Positions 26,467 through 36,417 of a stretch of DNA of 64,000 bases are shown here, one piece after another. A program made the translations under genes and the position numbers. Source of the stretch: Flavivirga eckloniae (GTDB lineage Bacteria; Bacteroidota; Bacteroidia; Flavobacteriales; Flavobacteriaceae); contig NZ_CP025791.1 in the NCBI RefSeq assembly GCF_002886045.1, positions 372,001 through 436,000 on the forward strand, written 5' to 3'. Position 1 is the first letter of the stretch. The number at the start of each line of letters is the position of its first letter. The notes under the pieces were generated by a model that made no database searches, was not told the DNA's origin, and saw only the letters and a program-made list of their open reading frames with translations.

Positions 26467-26820
26467 ATGAAAAAGCTCTTTTTAACACTATTTTTTTTAA
26501 GTTTTTGCTTTTTAATACAAGCTCAGGAAAAACCCGAAATTGGTGACGAGTTAGTAATAAATGCCCCTAATGGTTTAAAGTATAACCACATAGCTTTTCC
26601 CAAACTTAACTTTTTAGTAAAACGAGGAAAACTTGCTAATTACAAAAACGTTTATGGAAATAAAGTGATCGTTGATGAAGTTATAAGCGAAGACAACGGC
26701 AGTTCCTATGTCGTTCTTAAAAAGAAGAACGGTAAAAAGTTCTTTGGTATTCTTAGTGAGGTAAAAGCAAACTATAATAAATCCATAAAATCTGGAGAAT
26801 TGTCGACAACAAACCCATAA
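26467..26820 (+). CDS. Small secreted basic protein
   Basis: A 117-residue exported protein with signal peptide MKKLFLTLFFLSFCFLIQAQ. The mature part is Lys-rich and strand-rich (FPKLNFLVKRGKLANYKNV, KVIVDEVISEDNGSSYVVLKKKNGKKFF). It has no cysteine and no recognised domain. The strand pattern suggests an SH3-like fold. It is followed by a hairpin terminator and then uvrA. The 390-bp gap before it (26077-26466) holds AT-rich sequence and no gene I can support. Confidence 0.75.
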   Translation: MKKLFLTLFFLSFCFLIQAQEKPEIGDELVINAPNGLKYNHIAFPKLNFLVKRGKLANYKNVYGNKVIVDEVISEDNGSSYVVLKKKNGKKFFGILSEVKANYNKSIKSGELSTTNP

Positions 26821-26856
26821 CCAGGTTTGTAATACATTATAAACCATAGAAATATA

Positions 26857-26918
26857 GAACGCTCCAAAAAAGCTTTGCAATTTGATTTATCATATTGAAC
26901 TGTTTTTTTGGAGTGTTC
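26857..26918 (+). terminator. Long hairpin, probable terminator before uvrA
   Basis: GAACGCTCCAAAAAA pairs with TTTTTTGGAGTGTTC (one G-T pair) around a 32-base loop. It separates the small secreted protein gene from uvrA. Confidence 0.6.
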
Positions 26919-26993
26919 TATTTTGTGCACAACTTCATTGAATAAATTAAAAAGTCTAACTAAATGTTCACGAAAAATTAACTTCTAAAATCG

Positions 26994-27001
26994 TAACTTC
27001 G
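26994..27001 (+). promoter_or_regulatory. Near-consensus -7 element for uvrA
   Basis: TAACTTCG differs from TAnnTTTG at one position and lies 15 bp before the uvrA ATG. Confidence 0.35.
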
Positions 27002-27016
27002 CAGTTTTGCGATTTT

Positions 27017-29848
27017 ATGAGCCATTTTGACGATTTTATTGAAGTAAAAGGTGCCCGAGCACATAATCTTAAAAATATAGACGTATCCATCCCTCGAGAA
27101 AAACTTGTTGTTATAACAGGACTATCAGGTAGTGGGAAATCATCCTTAGCATTCGATACTATTTATGCAGAAGGACAACGCCGATACATTGAAACATTTT
27201 CGGCCTATGCCAGGCAATTCCTTGGTGGTTTGGAAAGACCAGATGTCGATAAAATAGATGGACTCTCCCCTGTTATTGCCATCGAACAAAAAACAACAAG
27301 CAAATCTCCCCGCTCTACCGTAGGTACAATTACCGAGGTTTACGACTTTATGCGTTTATTATTTGCACGAGCCAGTGATGCCTATAGCTATAACACAGGA
27401 GACAAAATGGTGAGTTATAGCGACGAGCAAATTAAAGAACTCATTATTAAGAATTTTAACGGAAAACGTATAAATATACTTGCTCCTGTAATACGTTCCC
27501 GTAAAGGACATTACCGGGAACTATTCGAACAAATAGCAAAGCAAGGTTTTGTAAAAGTAAGAACAGACGGCGAAATTAAAGACCTTACCAAGGGCATGAA
27601 ATTAGACCGTTACAAAACCCACGATATTGAAATTGTAATAGACAGGTTGGTTATTGACGAATCCGCAGATAACGACAAACGCCTTACAGAAACCATCAAC
27701 ACAGCCATGTATCATGGCGAAGATGTTCTTTTGGTTATAGATCAGGATACTAACGAAACCCGTTATTTTAGTAGAAATCTCATGTGTCCGTCTTCCGGAA
27801 TTTCATATCCTAATCCAGAACCAAATAATTTTTCATTTAATTCACCAAAAGGTGCCTGCTCCAACTGTAACGGTATAGGGGAATTATATCAGGTAAACGA
27901 AAATAAAATTGTTCCAGACGATACGCTGTCAATAAAAGCAGGAGCATTAGCCCCTCATGGACCAGAAAAAAATAGTTGGATTTTTAAACAGTTTGAAACC
28001 ATAGCGCAGCGGTTCAATTTTAAATTAACAGACGCCTATAAAGACATTCCCAAAGAAGCCAAACAAATGATTATGTATGGTGGCAATGAAAAGTTTTCTG
28101 TAAACAGTAAAACACTTGGTGTTACCCGCGATTACAAAATTGATTTCGAAGGTGTAGCTAATTTTATTGAAAATCAATACAGATCGGCCGAATCTACCTC
28201 TTTAAAACGATGGGCCAAGGACTACATGGACAAAATTGCATGTCCAGATTGTCATGGATCAAGACTAAAAAAAGAATCGCTTTATTTTAAGATCAATAAT
28301 AAAAACATTGCAGAGCTTGCCAATACCGATATTGTAGAATTGTCCAAATGGTTTCAAGATTTACACGAACATTTATCGGAAAAACAGTTTAAAATTGCAG
28401 AAGAAATTTTAAAAGAAATTAAGGCCAGATTACAATTTTTGCTAGACGTCGGGTTAGATTACCTATCATTAAACAGAAGCTCTAAATCCTTATCGGGTGG
28501 CGAAGCACAGCGTATTCGCCTCGCAACCCAAATAGGCTCGCAATTGGTAGGCGTACTGTACATTCTAGACGAGCCCAGCATTGGTTTACATCAGCGCGAC
28601 AACGAAAAACTAATAAACTCCCTAGTATCCCTTCGCGATATCGGTAACTCGGTTATCGTTGTAGAACATGACAAAGATATGATAGAACGTGCCGATTATG
28701 TTATAGATATCGGTCCAAAAGCCGGTAAACACGGTGGCGAAATAATCAGCATTGGAAATCCGGACGAGTTAAAAACACACAATACGCTTACTGCCGACTA
28801 CTTAAATGGTAATAAGGAAATTGAAATACCCAAAAAACGCAGAAAAGGCAACGGTAAGTTTTTAGAACTTAAAGGCTGTACAGGAAACAACTTAAAAAAT
28901 GTATCCGTAAAATTCCCATTAGGAAAAATGATAGGTGTTACGGGCGTTTCTGGTAGCGGAAAATCTACGTTAATCAACGAAACCCTATACCCTATCTTAA
29001 ACGCACACTATTTTAATGGCGTTAAAAAACCCATGCCATATAAAAGCATTAAAGGTTTAGAACATATCGATAAGGTTATTGACATTAACCAATCACCTAT
29101 TGGAAGAACCCCACGAAGCAATCCAGTAACCTATACCGGTACATTTAGCGAAATTAGAGCCCTATATGCCAAAACTCCCGAAGCCATGATTCGCGGCTAC
29201 AAAGCTGGTCGTTTCAGTTTTAACGTAAAAGGCGGACGTTGTGAAACCTGTCAAGGTGGCGGTTTACGAGTTATAGAAATGAATTTCCTTCCAGATGTAC
29301 ATGTAGAATGCGAAACCTGCCAAGGCAAGCGTTTTAATAGAGAAACACTGGAAATCCGCTACAAGGGAAAGTCTATAAGTGATGTGTTAAATATGACCAT
29401 TAACGAAGCGGTAAAATTCTTTGAGCACATTCCTAAAATTTATAACAAACTTAAAACCATACAAGATGTTGGTTTAGGCTACATTACCCTGGGGCAACAA
29501 AGTACCACCCTTTCCGGCGGAGAGGCACAACGTATAAAGCTAGCAACCGAATTAAGTAAGCGCGATACAGGAAATACCTTCTATATACTAGATGAGCCAA
29601 CTACAGGTTTACATTTCGAAGATATTAGGGTATTAATGATCGTACTCAACAAGTTAGCCGATAAAGGCAACACTGTACTTATTATTGAACACAATTTAGA
29701 CGTTATAAAAACCGTTGATCATATTATAGACATTGGATACGAAGGTGGACAAGGTGGTGGAAAAATTATTGTAGAAGGTACTCCAGAAGAAATTATTAAG
29801 CATAAAAAGAGCTATACCGCCAAATTCCTTAAAAAAGAATTAAATTAG
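27017..29848 (+). CDS. uvrA: Excinuclease ABC subunit UvrA
   Basis: A 943-residue ABC ATPase, the damage-sensing subunit of nucleotide excision repair, acting with UvrB. Walker A motifs are GLSGSGKS (residues 35-42) and GVSGSGKST in the second half. ABC signatures [12 protein letters not shown] and [12 protein letters not shown], and Walker B segments [13 protein letters not shown] and [13 protein letters not shown], are all present. Zinc modules appear at [18 protein letters not shown] and CETCQGGG...CETCQGKRF. The first module reads CPSSG where many UvrAs have CPxCG, so one of four zinc ligands seems absent; this may be normal for the phylum. Confidence 0.98.
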   Translation: MSHFDDFIEVKGARAHNLKNIDVSIPREKLVVITGLSGSGKSSLAFDTIYAEGQRRYIETFSAYARQFLGGLERPDVDKIDGLSPVIAIEQKTTSKSPRSTVGTITEVYDFMRLLFARASDAYSYNTGDKMVSYSDEQIKELIIKNFNGKRINILAPVIRSRKGHYRELFEQIAKQGFVKVRTDGEIKDLTKGMKLDRYKTHDIEIVIDRLVIDESADNDKRLTETINTAMYHGEDVLLVIDQDTNETRYFSRNLMCPSSGISYPNPEPNNFSFNSPKGACSNCNGIGELYQVNENKIVPDDTLSIKAGALAPHGPEKNSWIFKQFETIAQRFNFKLTDAYKDIPKEAKQMIMYGGNEKFSVNSKTLGVTRDYKIDFEGVANFIENQYRSAESTSLKRWAKDYMDKIACPDCHGSRLKKESLYFKINNKNIAELANTDIVELSKWFQDLHEHLSEKQFKIAEEILKEIKARLQFLLDVGLDYLSLNRSSKSLSGGEAQRIRLATQIGSQLVGVLYILDEPSIGLHQRDNEKLINSLVSLRDIGNSVIVVEHDKDMIERADYVIDIGPKAGKHGGEIISIGNPDELKTHNTLTADYLNGNKEIEIPKKRRKGNGKFLELKGCTGNNLKNVSVKFPLGKMIGVTGVSGSGKSTLINETLYPILNAHYFNGVKKPMPYKSIKGLEHIDKVIDINQSPIGRTPRSNPVTYTGTFSEIRALYAKTPEAMIRGYKAGRFSFNVKGGRCETCQGGGLRVIEMNFLPDVHVECETCQGKRFNRETLEIRYKGKSISDVLNMTINEAVKFFEHIPKIYNKLKTIQDVGLGYITLGQQSTTLSGGEAQRIKLATELSKRDTGNTFYILDEPTTGLHFEDIRVLMIVLNKLADKGNTVLIIEHNLDVIKTVDHIIDIGYEGGQGGGKIIVEGTPEEIIKHKKSYTAKFLKKELN

Positions 29849-29932
29849 AAAACCTGTATTCAGTTAGAAAAGAATTAAATTTGGAAAAATTGCACGCTAT
29901 ATAAAATTCAATAAACATATAAACTTTTATAT

Positions 29933-30622
29933 ATGAGAAAAGAACAACACCATAAAGGATGGAATGAAATAAAAACAAACGATTCTTGGGCTATTTTTAA
30001 AATAATGGGCGAGTTTGTTAATGGTTTTGAAAAAATGAGTAAAATAGGGCCCTGTGTTTCTATTTTCGGATCGGCAAGAACAAAACCAGAAGACAGATAC
30101 TATAAGTTGGCAGAACAAGTAGCTAGAAAAATTGTAGAAGCAGGATATGGTGTTATTACAGGAGGTGGTCCCGGAATTATGGAAGCCGGTAATAAAGGGG
30201 CGCACTTAGGTGGCGGTACCTCGGTTGGTTTAAACATTGATTTACCTTTCGAACAACACGATAACCCATATATAGACCACGACAAAAGTTTAGATTTCGA
30301 TTATTTCTTCGTACGCAAAGTAATGTTTGTTAAGTATTCACAGGGATTTGTAGTTATGCCCGGTGGTTTTGGTACTTTAGATGAATTGTTTGAAGCCATG
30401 ACGCTTATACAAACACACAAAATAGGAAAGTTCCCAATCATATTGGTAGGAACCGATTTTTGGGAAGGCTTGATGGACTGGGTTAAAAAAACACTATTAA
30501 ACTCGTTTTCGAATATAAGTGCCAAAGACTTAGACTTAATTCACTTAGTAGACACCGAAGACGAAGTCATAGCCATTCTGGACTCATTCTATAAAGAATC
30601 AGGTTTAAGCCCTAACTTCTAA
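29933..30622 (+). CDS. LOG family protein (TIGR00730 Rossmann fold)
   Basis: A 229-residue cytoplasmic protein with the LOG signature PGGFGTLDELFEAMT and the phosphate-binding GVITGGGPGIMEAGNKGA. Members hydrolyse nucleoside 5'-monophosphates to base and ribose 5-phosphate (cytokinin riboside 5'-monophosphate phosphoribohydrolase in plants and actinobacteria). The bacterial role outside cytokinin-makers is probably AMP or related nucleotide turnover. It follows uvrA by 84 bp on the same strand. Confidence 0.9.
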   Translation: MRKEQHHKGWNEIKTNDSWAIFKIMGEFVNGFEKMSKIGPCVSIFGSARTKPEDRYYKLAEQVARKIVEAGYGVITGGGPGIMEAGNKGAHLGGGTSVGLNIDLPFEQHDNPYIDHDKSLDFDYFFVRKVMFVKYSQGFVVMPGGFGTLDELFEAMTLIQTHKIGKFPIILVGTDFWEGLMDWVKKTLLNSFSNISAKDLDLIHLVDTEDEVIAILDSFYKESGLSPNF

Positions 30623-30652
30623 ATTATTACCCTTTTTTTACGACTAAGCACT

Positions 30653-30714
30653 TAAGGCTTCGTAAACATGGGAAAATCTTAAAATACCTTATTTTATTAT
30701 ATTGCAAAGCCTTA
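30653..30714 (+). promoter_or_regulatory. Inverted repeat and possible -7 element before the M1-like gene
   Basis: TAAGGCTT (30653-30660) and AAGCCTTA (30707-30714) are exact reverse complements. Between them TATATTGC (30698-30705) is close to the -7 consensus and would start transcription about 24 nt before the ATG at 30736. Confidence 0.4.
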
Positions 30715-30735
30715 ATGCGAATTATTAACCCTAAA

Positions 30736-33579
30736 ATGTTTAATAGTAAATTGAAATTACGCCTTTTAAATTGCATCGTTTGCGCACTTGTATACCTTAC
30801 AAGCTTTGGTCAAAATAAAATTGACTTAAAGGCGGTTTTTGATATGGAGAAAAAGCAAATAAAGATCTCTCAAACCATTCAATATCATAATACTACACAA
30901 GACGAATTACAAACCATTTACCTTAACGATTGGAACAATAGTTATTCAACAAAAAAAACAGCGCTGGCCGTACGACTAGCCGACGAATACAAAACCGTTT
31001 TTCATCTGGCAAAAAGTAGAGATAGAGGTTTTTCCACCATCACTTCCATTAAACAAAATGGAGATGACTTAACATACGAACAACTAAAGGATCAAATAGA
31101 TGTCATAAAGGTTGTATTAAAAACACCTCTAAAACCTAACGACTCCTATAAAATAGATTTAGAATACATTGTACAAATTCCAAATTCCAAATTTACGAGC
31201 TATGGTGTTACAGCCTCTGGGGATTTTAACTTAAGATATTGGTATATAACACCCGCAGTTTATAATGGCGAATGGCAATATTACAGTAATAAAAACCTAG
31301 ATGATTTATTCATCCCAAAATCGGATATCACTTTAGAAATCGAACATCCGAATAGTTATGTTTTAACTTCAGAATTAGATTTAATTAACAAAACACAATT
31401 ACCTAACAAGCAAATAGTTAAATTAAAAGGAAAAGACAGAAATAGCAATAAGTTATTTTTAAGCAAAGGATCTAATTTCAATACCATACAAACCAACGAT
31501 TTTTCTATCGTTACAAACATAAGCGACGAAGGTTTAGAGGTTATAGAGAAAGTTTTAATTACAGAAAGAGTTACAAATTATATTTTTAAACACTTCGGAA
31601 AATATCCGCACAAAAGGCTTTTATTATCAGAAATCGACAATGCAAAAGATCCGGTTTATGGAGTAAACTTTTTACCGAAATTTATAAAAACCTATCCCAA
31701 TCACTTTCAATACGAACTCAAACTATTAAAAAACACACTACATAATTACCTAGAAAATACACTTTTGGTAAACCCAAGAAAAGAACAATGGTTGTTAGAT
31801 GGTATGCAGATTTACTATTTAATGAAGTATGTTGAAGAATACTACCCAAACATGAAGTTTCTAGGAGCTTTAGCCGATATCTGGGGTATTAGGTCTTTTC
31901 ATGCTTCAGACATGAAATTTAATGGCAAATATACCTTGGCTGCCATGTCTGCCGCGCGAACTAATAGAGACCAGCCGCTCACCATGCAAAAAGACTCTTT
32001 GCTAAAGTTTAATACCAATATTGCCAATAAGTACAAAGCCGGTATAGGGCTTAAGTATTTAGACGATTTCATAAATGCTCAAATATTAGAAAACACCTTA
32101 ACCACGTTTTTATCAGATAAAAAACTAAAACAAACATCCACTAAAGAGTTTGAATCCTATCTAAAATCTAAAACCGAAAAGAACATAGATTGGTTTTTTG
32201 AAGACTACCTGGCCACCAGAAAAAAAATAGATTTTAAAATAAAGGAAGTCACTAAAACAGAAGACTCCATAACACTAACCATAAAGAATTTGCAAAATAA
32301 TAAAATGCCTATTTCTTTATACACGTTAAACAATGATAGTATCATTTCTAAAACATGGATAGAAAACATTTTAAAAAGTAAAACCCTTACCATACCAAGA
32401 AATAATGCTAATAAACTCGTATTAAATTACGAAAGATACGTTCCGGAAGTCAACATACGAAACAACTGGAAATCGCTAAAAGGCTTCTTTTTTAACAACA
32501 AACCTTTACAGTTTAGACTTTTTAAGGATATTGAAGATCCGCACTTCAATCAAGTATTCCTTATGCCTCTTGTAGAGTTTAACAACATTTACGATGGCTT
32601 CACTTTAGGCGTGCGTGCCTACAATAAAACCGTATTAAGAAAGCTTTTCAATTATAAAATAGAACCATCCTATGCCTTTAAATCCAGATCACTAACAGGA
32701 TCGGCATCATTATCTAAAACACATTATTTTGACAACGACCTATTTGCAATTAACTACGGTATTGTTGGAAGTTATACATCCTATGCCGAAGATTTGTTCG
32801 TTAGACAAATAAAACCCTCTATAACATTCTACTTTAGAAAAAATAATGATTTACGCTCCAATCAAAGAAAACGATTAAAGTTAAGATATTTAGATATTAA
32901 AAGAGATGAAGACGTACGTAACATCTCCTCTAGCTTTAGACCAAACTATAAGCTTTTCAACATTCGTTATCTTAACTCAAACGACAATTTAATTAACTTT
33001 AATAAATGGTACGTCGACTTTCAAGTAGAAGAAAAATTCAGTAAAATAGCCTTTAATTACGAGTACAGGCGCCTATTTGAAAGTAACAGACAATTAAATT
33101 TACGCTTCTTCGCCGGAGCTTTCTTAAAAAATAAAACAGATGCAGGCTCAGATTATTTCAGTTTTGCTTTAGACCGTCCAAATGACTATCTATTCGACTA
33201 TCCCTATTTAGGACGTTCTGAAGACTCAGGTATTTTTAGTCAACAATATATTGATGCCGAAGGCGGATTTAAATCCAAACTGGAAACTCCTTTTGCAAAC
33301 CAATGGATCACAACCCTTAACCTAAATACCACGCTTTGGAAATATATACTAGCATACGGCGATATAGGCGTACTAAAAAGCAAACTAGACAAACCGCATT
33401 TTGTATACGATTCTGGTATACGAGTTAATCTGGTTACAGATTACTTTGAGATCTATTTCCCTGTGTATTCGAACCTTGGCTGGGAGATAGCACAAAGAAG
33501 TTATGACGAAAAAATCAGATTTAAGTTTACCGTAGATCCACAAATACTTTTTGGCCTATTTAGAAGAAGATGGTATTGA
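30736..33579 (+). CDS. M1 aminopeptidase-like protein, zinc motif absent, with C-terminal outer-membrane barrel
   Basis: A 947-residue exported protein. The start at 30736 gives signal peptide MFNSKLKLRLLNCIVCALVYLTSFGQ; an ATG seven codons upstream is possible. Residues about 20-520 follow the M1 aminopeptidase layout: an N-terminal beta domain, then GVNFLPKF near the GAMEN position and WLLDGMQIYYLMKY near the second-glutamate region. No HExxH exists; the corresponding place reads LHNYLEN. The last 350 residues are amphipathic strands rich in Tyr/Phe, ending in FRRRWY, as in outer-membrane barrels. I infer a non-peptidase protein displayed in the periplasm by its own barrel. Confidence 0.75.
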   Translation: MFNSKLKLRLLNCIVCALVYLTSFGQNKIDLKAVFDMEKKQIKISQTIQYHNTTQDELQTIYLNDWNNSYSTKKTALAVRLADEYKTVFHLAKSRDRGFSTITSIKQNGDDLTYEQLKDQIDVIKVVLKTPLKPNDSYKIDLEYIVQIPNSKFTSYGVTASGDFNLRYWYITPAVYNGEWQYYSNKNLDDLFIPKSDITLEIEHPNSYVLTSELDLINKTQLPNKQIVKLKGKDRNSNKLFLSKGSNFNTIQTNDFSIVTNISDEGLEVIEKVLITERVTNYIFKHFGKYPHKRLLLSEIDNAKDPVYGVNFLPKFIKTYPNHFQYELKLLKNTLHNYLENTLLVNPRKEQWLLDGMQIYYLMKYVEEYYPNMKFLGALADIWGIRSFHASDMKFNGKYTLAAMSAARTNRDQPLTMQKDSLLKFNTNIANKYKAGIGLKYLDDFINAQILENTLTTFLSDKKLKQTSTKEFESYLKSKTEKNIDWFFEDYLATRKKIDFKIKEVTKTEDSITLTIKNLQNNKMPISLYTLNNDSIISKTWIENILKSKTLTIPRNNANKLVLNYERYVPEVNIRNNWKSLKGFFFNNKPLQFRLFKDIEDPHFNQVFLMPLVEFNNIYDGFTLGVRAYNKTVLRKLFNYKIEPSYAFKSRSLTGSASLSKTHYFDNDLFAINYGIVGSYTSYAEDLFVRQIKPSITFYFRKNNDLRSNQRKRLKLRYLDIKRDEDVRNISSSFRPNYKLFNIRYLNSNDNLINFNKWYVDFQVEEKFSKIAFNYEYRRLFESNRQLNLRFFAGAFLKNKTDAGSDYFSFALDRPNDYLFDYPYLGRSEDSGIFSQQYIDAEGGFKSKLETPFANQWITTLNLNTTLWKYILAYGDIGVLKSKLDKPHFVYDSGIRVNLVTDYFEIYFPVYSNLGWEIAQRSYDEKIRFKFTVDPQILFGLFRRRWY

Positions 33580-33689
33580 TTTTTTGAAAAAAAACCATTT
33601 TAAAGCCGTTTTTATTAAATAATCATCATTTTAAATCGCTTTTTTTACATATTTTTAACAATGCTTCAATAATTTAGGTGCTTAAAAAA

Positions 33690-33720
33690 TTGCAAAAAAG
33701 GCAAAGTTTAACTACTTTTG
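33690..33720 (+). promoter_or_regulatory. Promoter for E1 fusion gene
   Basis: TTG at 33690-33692 and TACTTTTG at 33713-33720, 20 bp apart, match the Bacteroidota -33/-7 promoter (TTG, about 20 bp, TAnnTTTG). The ATG follows at 33743. This is the best promoter match in the window. Confidence 0.7.
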
Positions 33721-33742
33721 CACGAGCAAAAAGCACAGCTAA

Positions 33743-36154
33743 ATGCAAACTATTCCAAATTTGAAAAACGACATATCATTCGATGACTTTAAAACAGAAG
33801 TTATAAACGACTATAAAATTGCTGTTAAAAGTAGAGAATGTAGTTTATTAGGTAGACGTGAAGTATTAACAGGTAAAGCGAAGTTTGGAATCTTTGGAGA
33901 CGGAAAAGAAGTTCCACAGCTAGCCATGGCCAAAGCCTTTTTAAAAGGCGATTGGAGATCGGGGTACTACCGCGACCAAACCTTTATGATGGCTATTGGC
34001 GAATTAAGTATAGAGCAATTTTTCGCAGGACTATACGCCAATACCGACTTAGAACTGGAACCTATGTCTGCCGGTCGCCAAATGGGTGGCCATTTTGTAA
34101 CCCATAGTTTAAACGAAGACGGAAGCTGGAAAGACCTAACCAAACAATATAATTCAAGTCCAGACATTTCTCCTACTGCAGGGCAAATGCCTCGTTTATT
34201 AGGTTTAGCTCAAGCGTCAAAAATTTTTAGGAATGTTGATAACATCAATGCTTCTAACTTCACCGTAAATGGAAACGAAGTTGCCTGGGGCACCATTGGA
34301 AATGCAAGTACCAGCGAAGGTCTGTTTTTCGAAACCATTAATGCAGCAGGGGTTTTACAAGTTCCTATGGTAATAAGCGTTTGGGATGACGAATACGGTA
34401 TCTCCGTTCATGCCAAACATCAAACAACAAAAGAAAATATCTCGGAAATCTTAAAAGGATTCCAAAGAGACGAAAACAATAACGGTTACGAAATATTACG
34501 CGTTAAAGGTTGGGATTATGCCAATCTTGTAGAAACGTATCAGGAAGCTTCTAAAATTGCAAGAGAAGAACATGTACCAGTGCTCATTCATGTATTGGAA
34601 TTAACGCAACCACAAGGGCATTCAACATCAGGATCGCATGAGCGATATAAAAGTCCACAACGCTTAGAATGGGAAAACCAGCACGATTGCAATTTAAAAA
34701 TGCGTGAATGGATCATTGAAAGTGGTATCGCTACCAATGAAACCCTTTCAGAAATAGAAAGAACCATAAAAAGGGAAGTTCGTGAAGCTAAGAAAAATGC
34801 ATGGAATATCTTTTTAAAACCTATTATAAAAGAAAAACAAGAGGCCCTCTCCATACTAAAACAATTAGCGGCAACTAGCCCTAATAAAGCCTTTATATCC
34901 AAAATCAAGGATCATTTAAAACAAATAGATGAACCTACCAGAAAAGACATCTTATCCAGTGCCAGAAAGGCTTTAAGATATGTTATAGGAGAAACGTCTA
35001 AAGAAAAACAACAACTTAAAGACTGGATTAACAACGTCTTTACAAACATACAGCCAGATTTTAGTTCGCATTTATATTCCGAAACACAAAAATCGAACAC
35101 GCTTATAAAAGAGGTAAAACCAACTTACGATAGTGACCCGGCTTTAGTTGATGCCCGTATCATACTACGTGATAATTTTGATGCCATTTTCAGTAACCAC
35201 CCAGAAGCATTGGTTTTTGGAGAAGACACCGGGAACATTGGAGACGTAAACCAAGGACTCGAAGGATTACAAGAAAAACACGGCGAATTGCGTATAGCCG
35301 ATGCTGGTATACGAGAAGCCTCCATTATAGGACAAGGGATAGGGATGTCACTACGTGGTTTAAGACCCATAGCAGAAATCCAATACCTCGACTATATTAT
35401 GTATGCACTGCAAATCATCAGTGATGATTTAGCCACAGTGCACTACAGAACAAAAGGCAAGCAAAAAGCACCATTAATAATAAGAACCAGAGGCCACAGA
35501 CTTGAAGGGATCTGGCATTCTGGATCTCAAATGGGCGGTATTCTAAATTTAGTTAGAGGCGTACACGTTTTAGTACCAAGAAATATGACTAAAGCTGCAG
35601 GTTTTTATAATACCTTGTTACAAGGTGACGACCCTGCTATTGTAGTAGAATGCCTTAACGGTTATCGTTTAAAAGAAAAAATGCCTAATAACCTAAGCGC
35701 TATAAAAACGCCAATAGGTGTTGTAGAGACCGTAAAAGAAGGTACCGATATTACTCTGGTTTCTTACGGATCGACCTTACGTATTGTAGAACAAACAGCT
35801 AAAGATCTTTTAACTGTTGGTATTAACGCCGAAGTCATTGACGTACAATCATTACTACCTTTAGATTTGAACCACGACATTGTAAAAAGTGTAGCAAAAA
35901 CAAATCGCCTAATGGTTATTGATGAAGATGTTCCTGGAGGGGCATCAGCATATATTTTAAATGAAATATTAAACAATCAGAATGCCTATCAATATCTCGA
36001 TAGTCAGCCAAAAACATTAACAGCAAAAGATCACAGACCAGCTTATGGTAACGATGGTGACTATTTCTCTAAACCATCTGCCGAAGATATTTTTGAAGCT
36101 GTTTATGATGTTATGCACGAATTAAACCCTTCCGAGTTTCCTAAATTAAGATAA
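33743..36154 (+). CDS. 2-oxoacid dehydrogenase E1, fused alpha and beta subunits
   Basis: An 803-residue cytoplasmic enzyme. Residues about 25-370 are the E1-alpha half, with the thiamine diphosphate/Mg site around GTIGNASTSEG (186-193). Residues about 455-800 are the E1-beta half (VFGEDTGNIGDVNQGL, RIADAGIREASIIGQGIG, VIDVQSLLPLD). Fused E1 of this kind in Bacteroidota is annotated as branched-chain or general 2-oxoacid dehydrogenase. It feeds decarboxylated acyl groups to a lipoyl E2, whose gene is not here. It has its own strong promoter and a terminator. The substrate (branched-chain or pyruvate) is not decided by sequence. Confidence 0.93.
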   Translation: MQTIPNLKNDISFDDFKTEVINDYKIAVKSRECSLLGRREVLTGKAKFGIFGDGKEVPQLAMAKAFLKGDWRSGYYRDQTFMMAIGELSIEQFFAGLYANTDLELEPMSAGRQMGGHFVTHSLNEDGSWKDLTKQYNSSPDISPTAGQMPRLLGLAQASKIFRNVDNINASNFTVNGNEVAWGTIGNASTSEGLFFETINAAGVLQVPMVISVWDDEYGISVHAKHQTTKENISEILKGFQRDENNNGYEILRVKGWDYANLVETYQEASKIAREEHVPVLIHVLELTQPQGHSTSGSHERYKSPQRLEWENQHDCNLKMREWIIESGIATNETLSEIERTIKREVREAKKNAWNIFLKPIIKEKQEALSILKQLAATSPNKAFISKIKDHLKQIDEPTRKDILSSARKALRYVIGETSKEKQQLKDWINNVFTNIQPDFSSHLYSETQKSNTLIKEVKPTYDSDPALVDARIILRDNFDAIFSNHPEALVFGEDTGNIGDVNQGLEGLQEKHGELRIADAGIREASIIGQGIGMSLRGLRPIAEIQYLDYIMYALQIISDDLATVHYRTKGKQKAPLIIRTRGHRLEGIWHSGSQMGGILNLVRGVHVLVPRNMTKAAGFYNTLLQGDDPAIVVECLNGYRLKEKMPNNLSAIKTPIGVVETVKEGTDITLVSYGSTLRIVEQTAKDLLTVGINAEVIDVQSLLPLDLNHDIVKSVAKTNRLMVIDEDVPGGASAYILNEILNNQNAYQYLDSQPKTLTAKDHRPAYGNDGDYFSKPSAEDIFEAVYDVMHELNPSEFPKLR

Positions 36155-36176
36155 TACTGAAAAAATTAAATATTTT

Positions 36177-36211
36177 AAAAACCTTTCCTTACTTAAATGG
36201 AAAGGTTTTTC
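36177..36211 (+). terminator. Intrinsic terminator after E1 fusion gene
   Basis: AAAACCTTTCC and GGAAAGGTTTTT form an 11-bp stem with a 10-base loop and a T-run, about 25 bp after the stop. Confidence 0.85.
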
Positions 36212-36300
36212 TTTATATATTTATATAAAAACGTAAATTCGGTGCAAGGGAATAGTCATAAAACCAGTACGGTAAGTTTAGTGTATAAACCTATGTCTGG

Positions 36301-36332
36301 TCGAGCGCAATCGAGACCTTATTAGCGCTCGA
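36301..36332. repeat. Dispersed palindromic repeat, TCGA-GCGC family
   Basis: TCGAGCGC and GCGCTCGA are exact inverted copies 16 bp apart, with CAATCGAGACC between. It is a variant of the repeat seen at 12991-13034. Confidence 0.55.
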
Positions 36333-36417
36333 GGTTGATCGTATTTCTTGAAAACAACAAGTTCTATTATCTCTATTTTGACTTAAATCGAATCGACATA
36401 CCAAACCAATCAGAAAC

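Noticed and set aside
30698-30714. Start of the M1-like gene at 30715
   Set aside because: The ATG at 30715 abuts the inverted repeat and lies at the probable transcript start; the ATG at 30736 gives a proper signal peptide.
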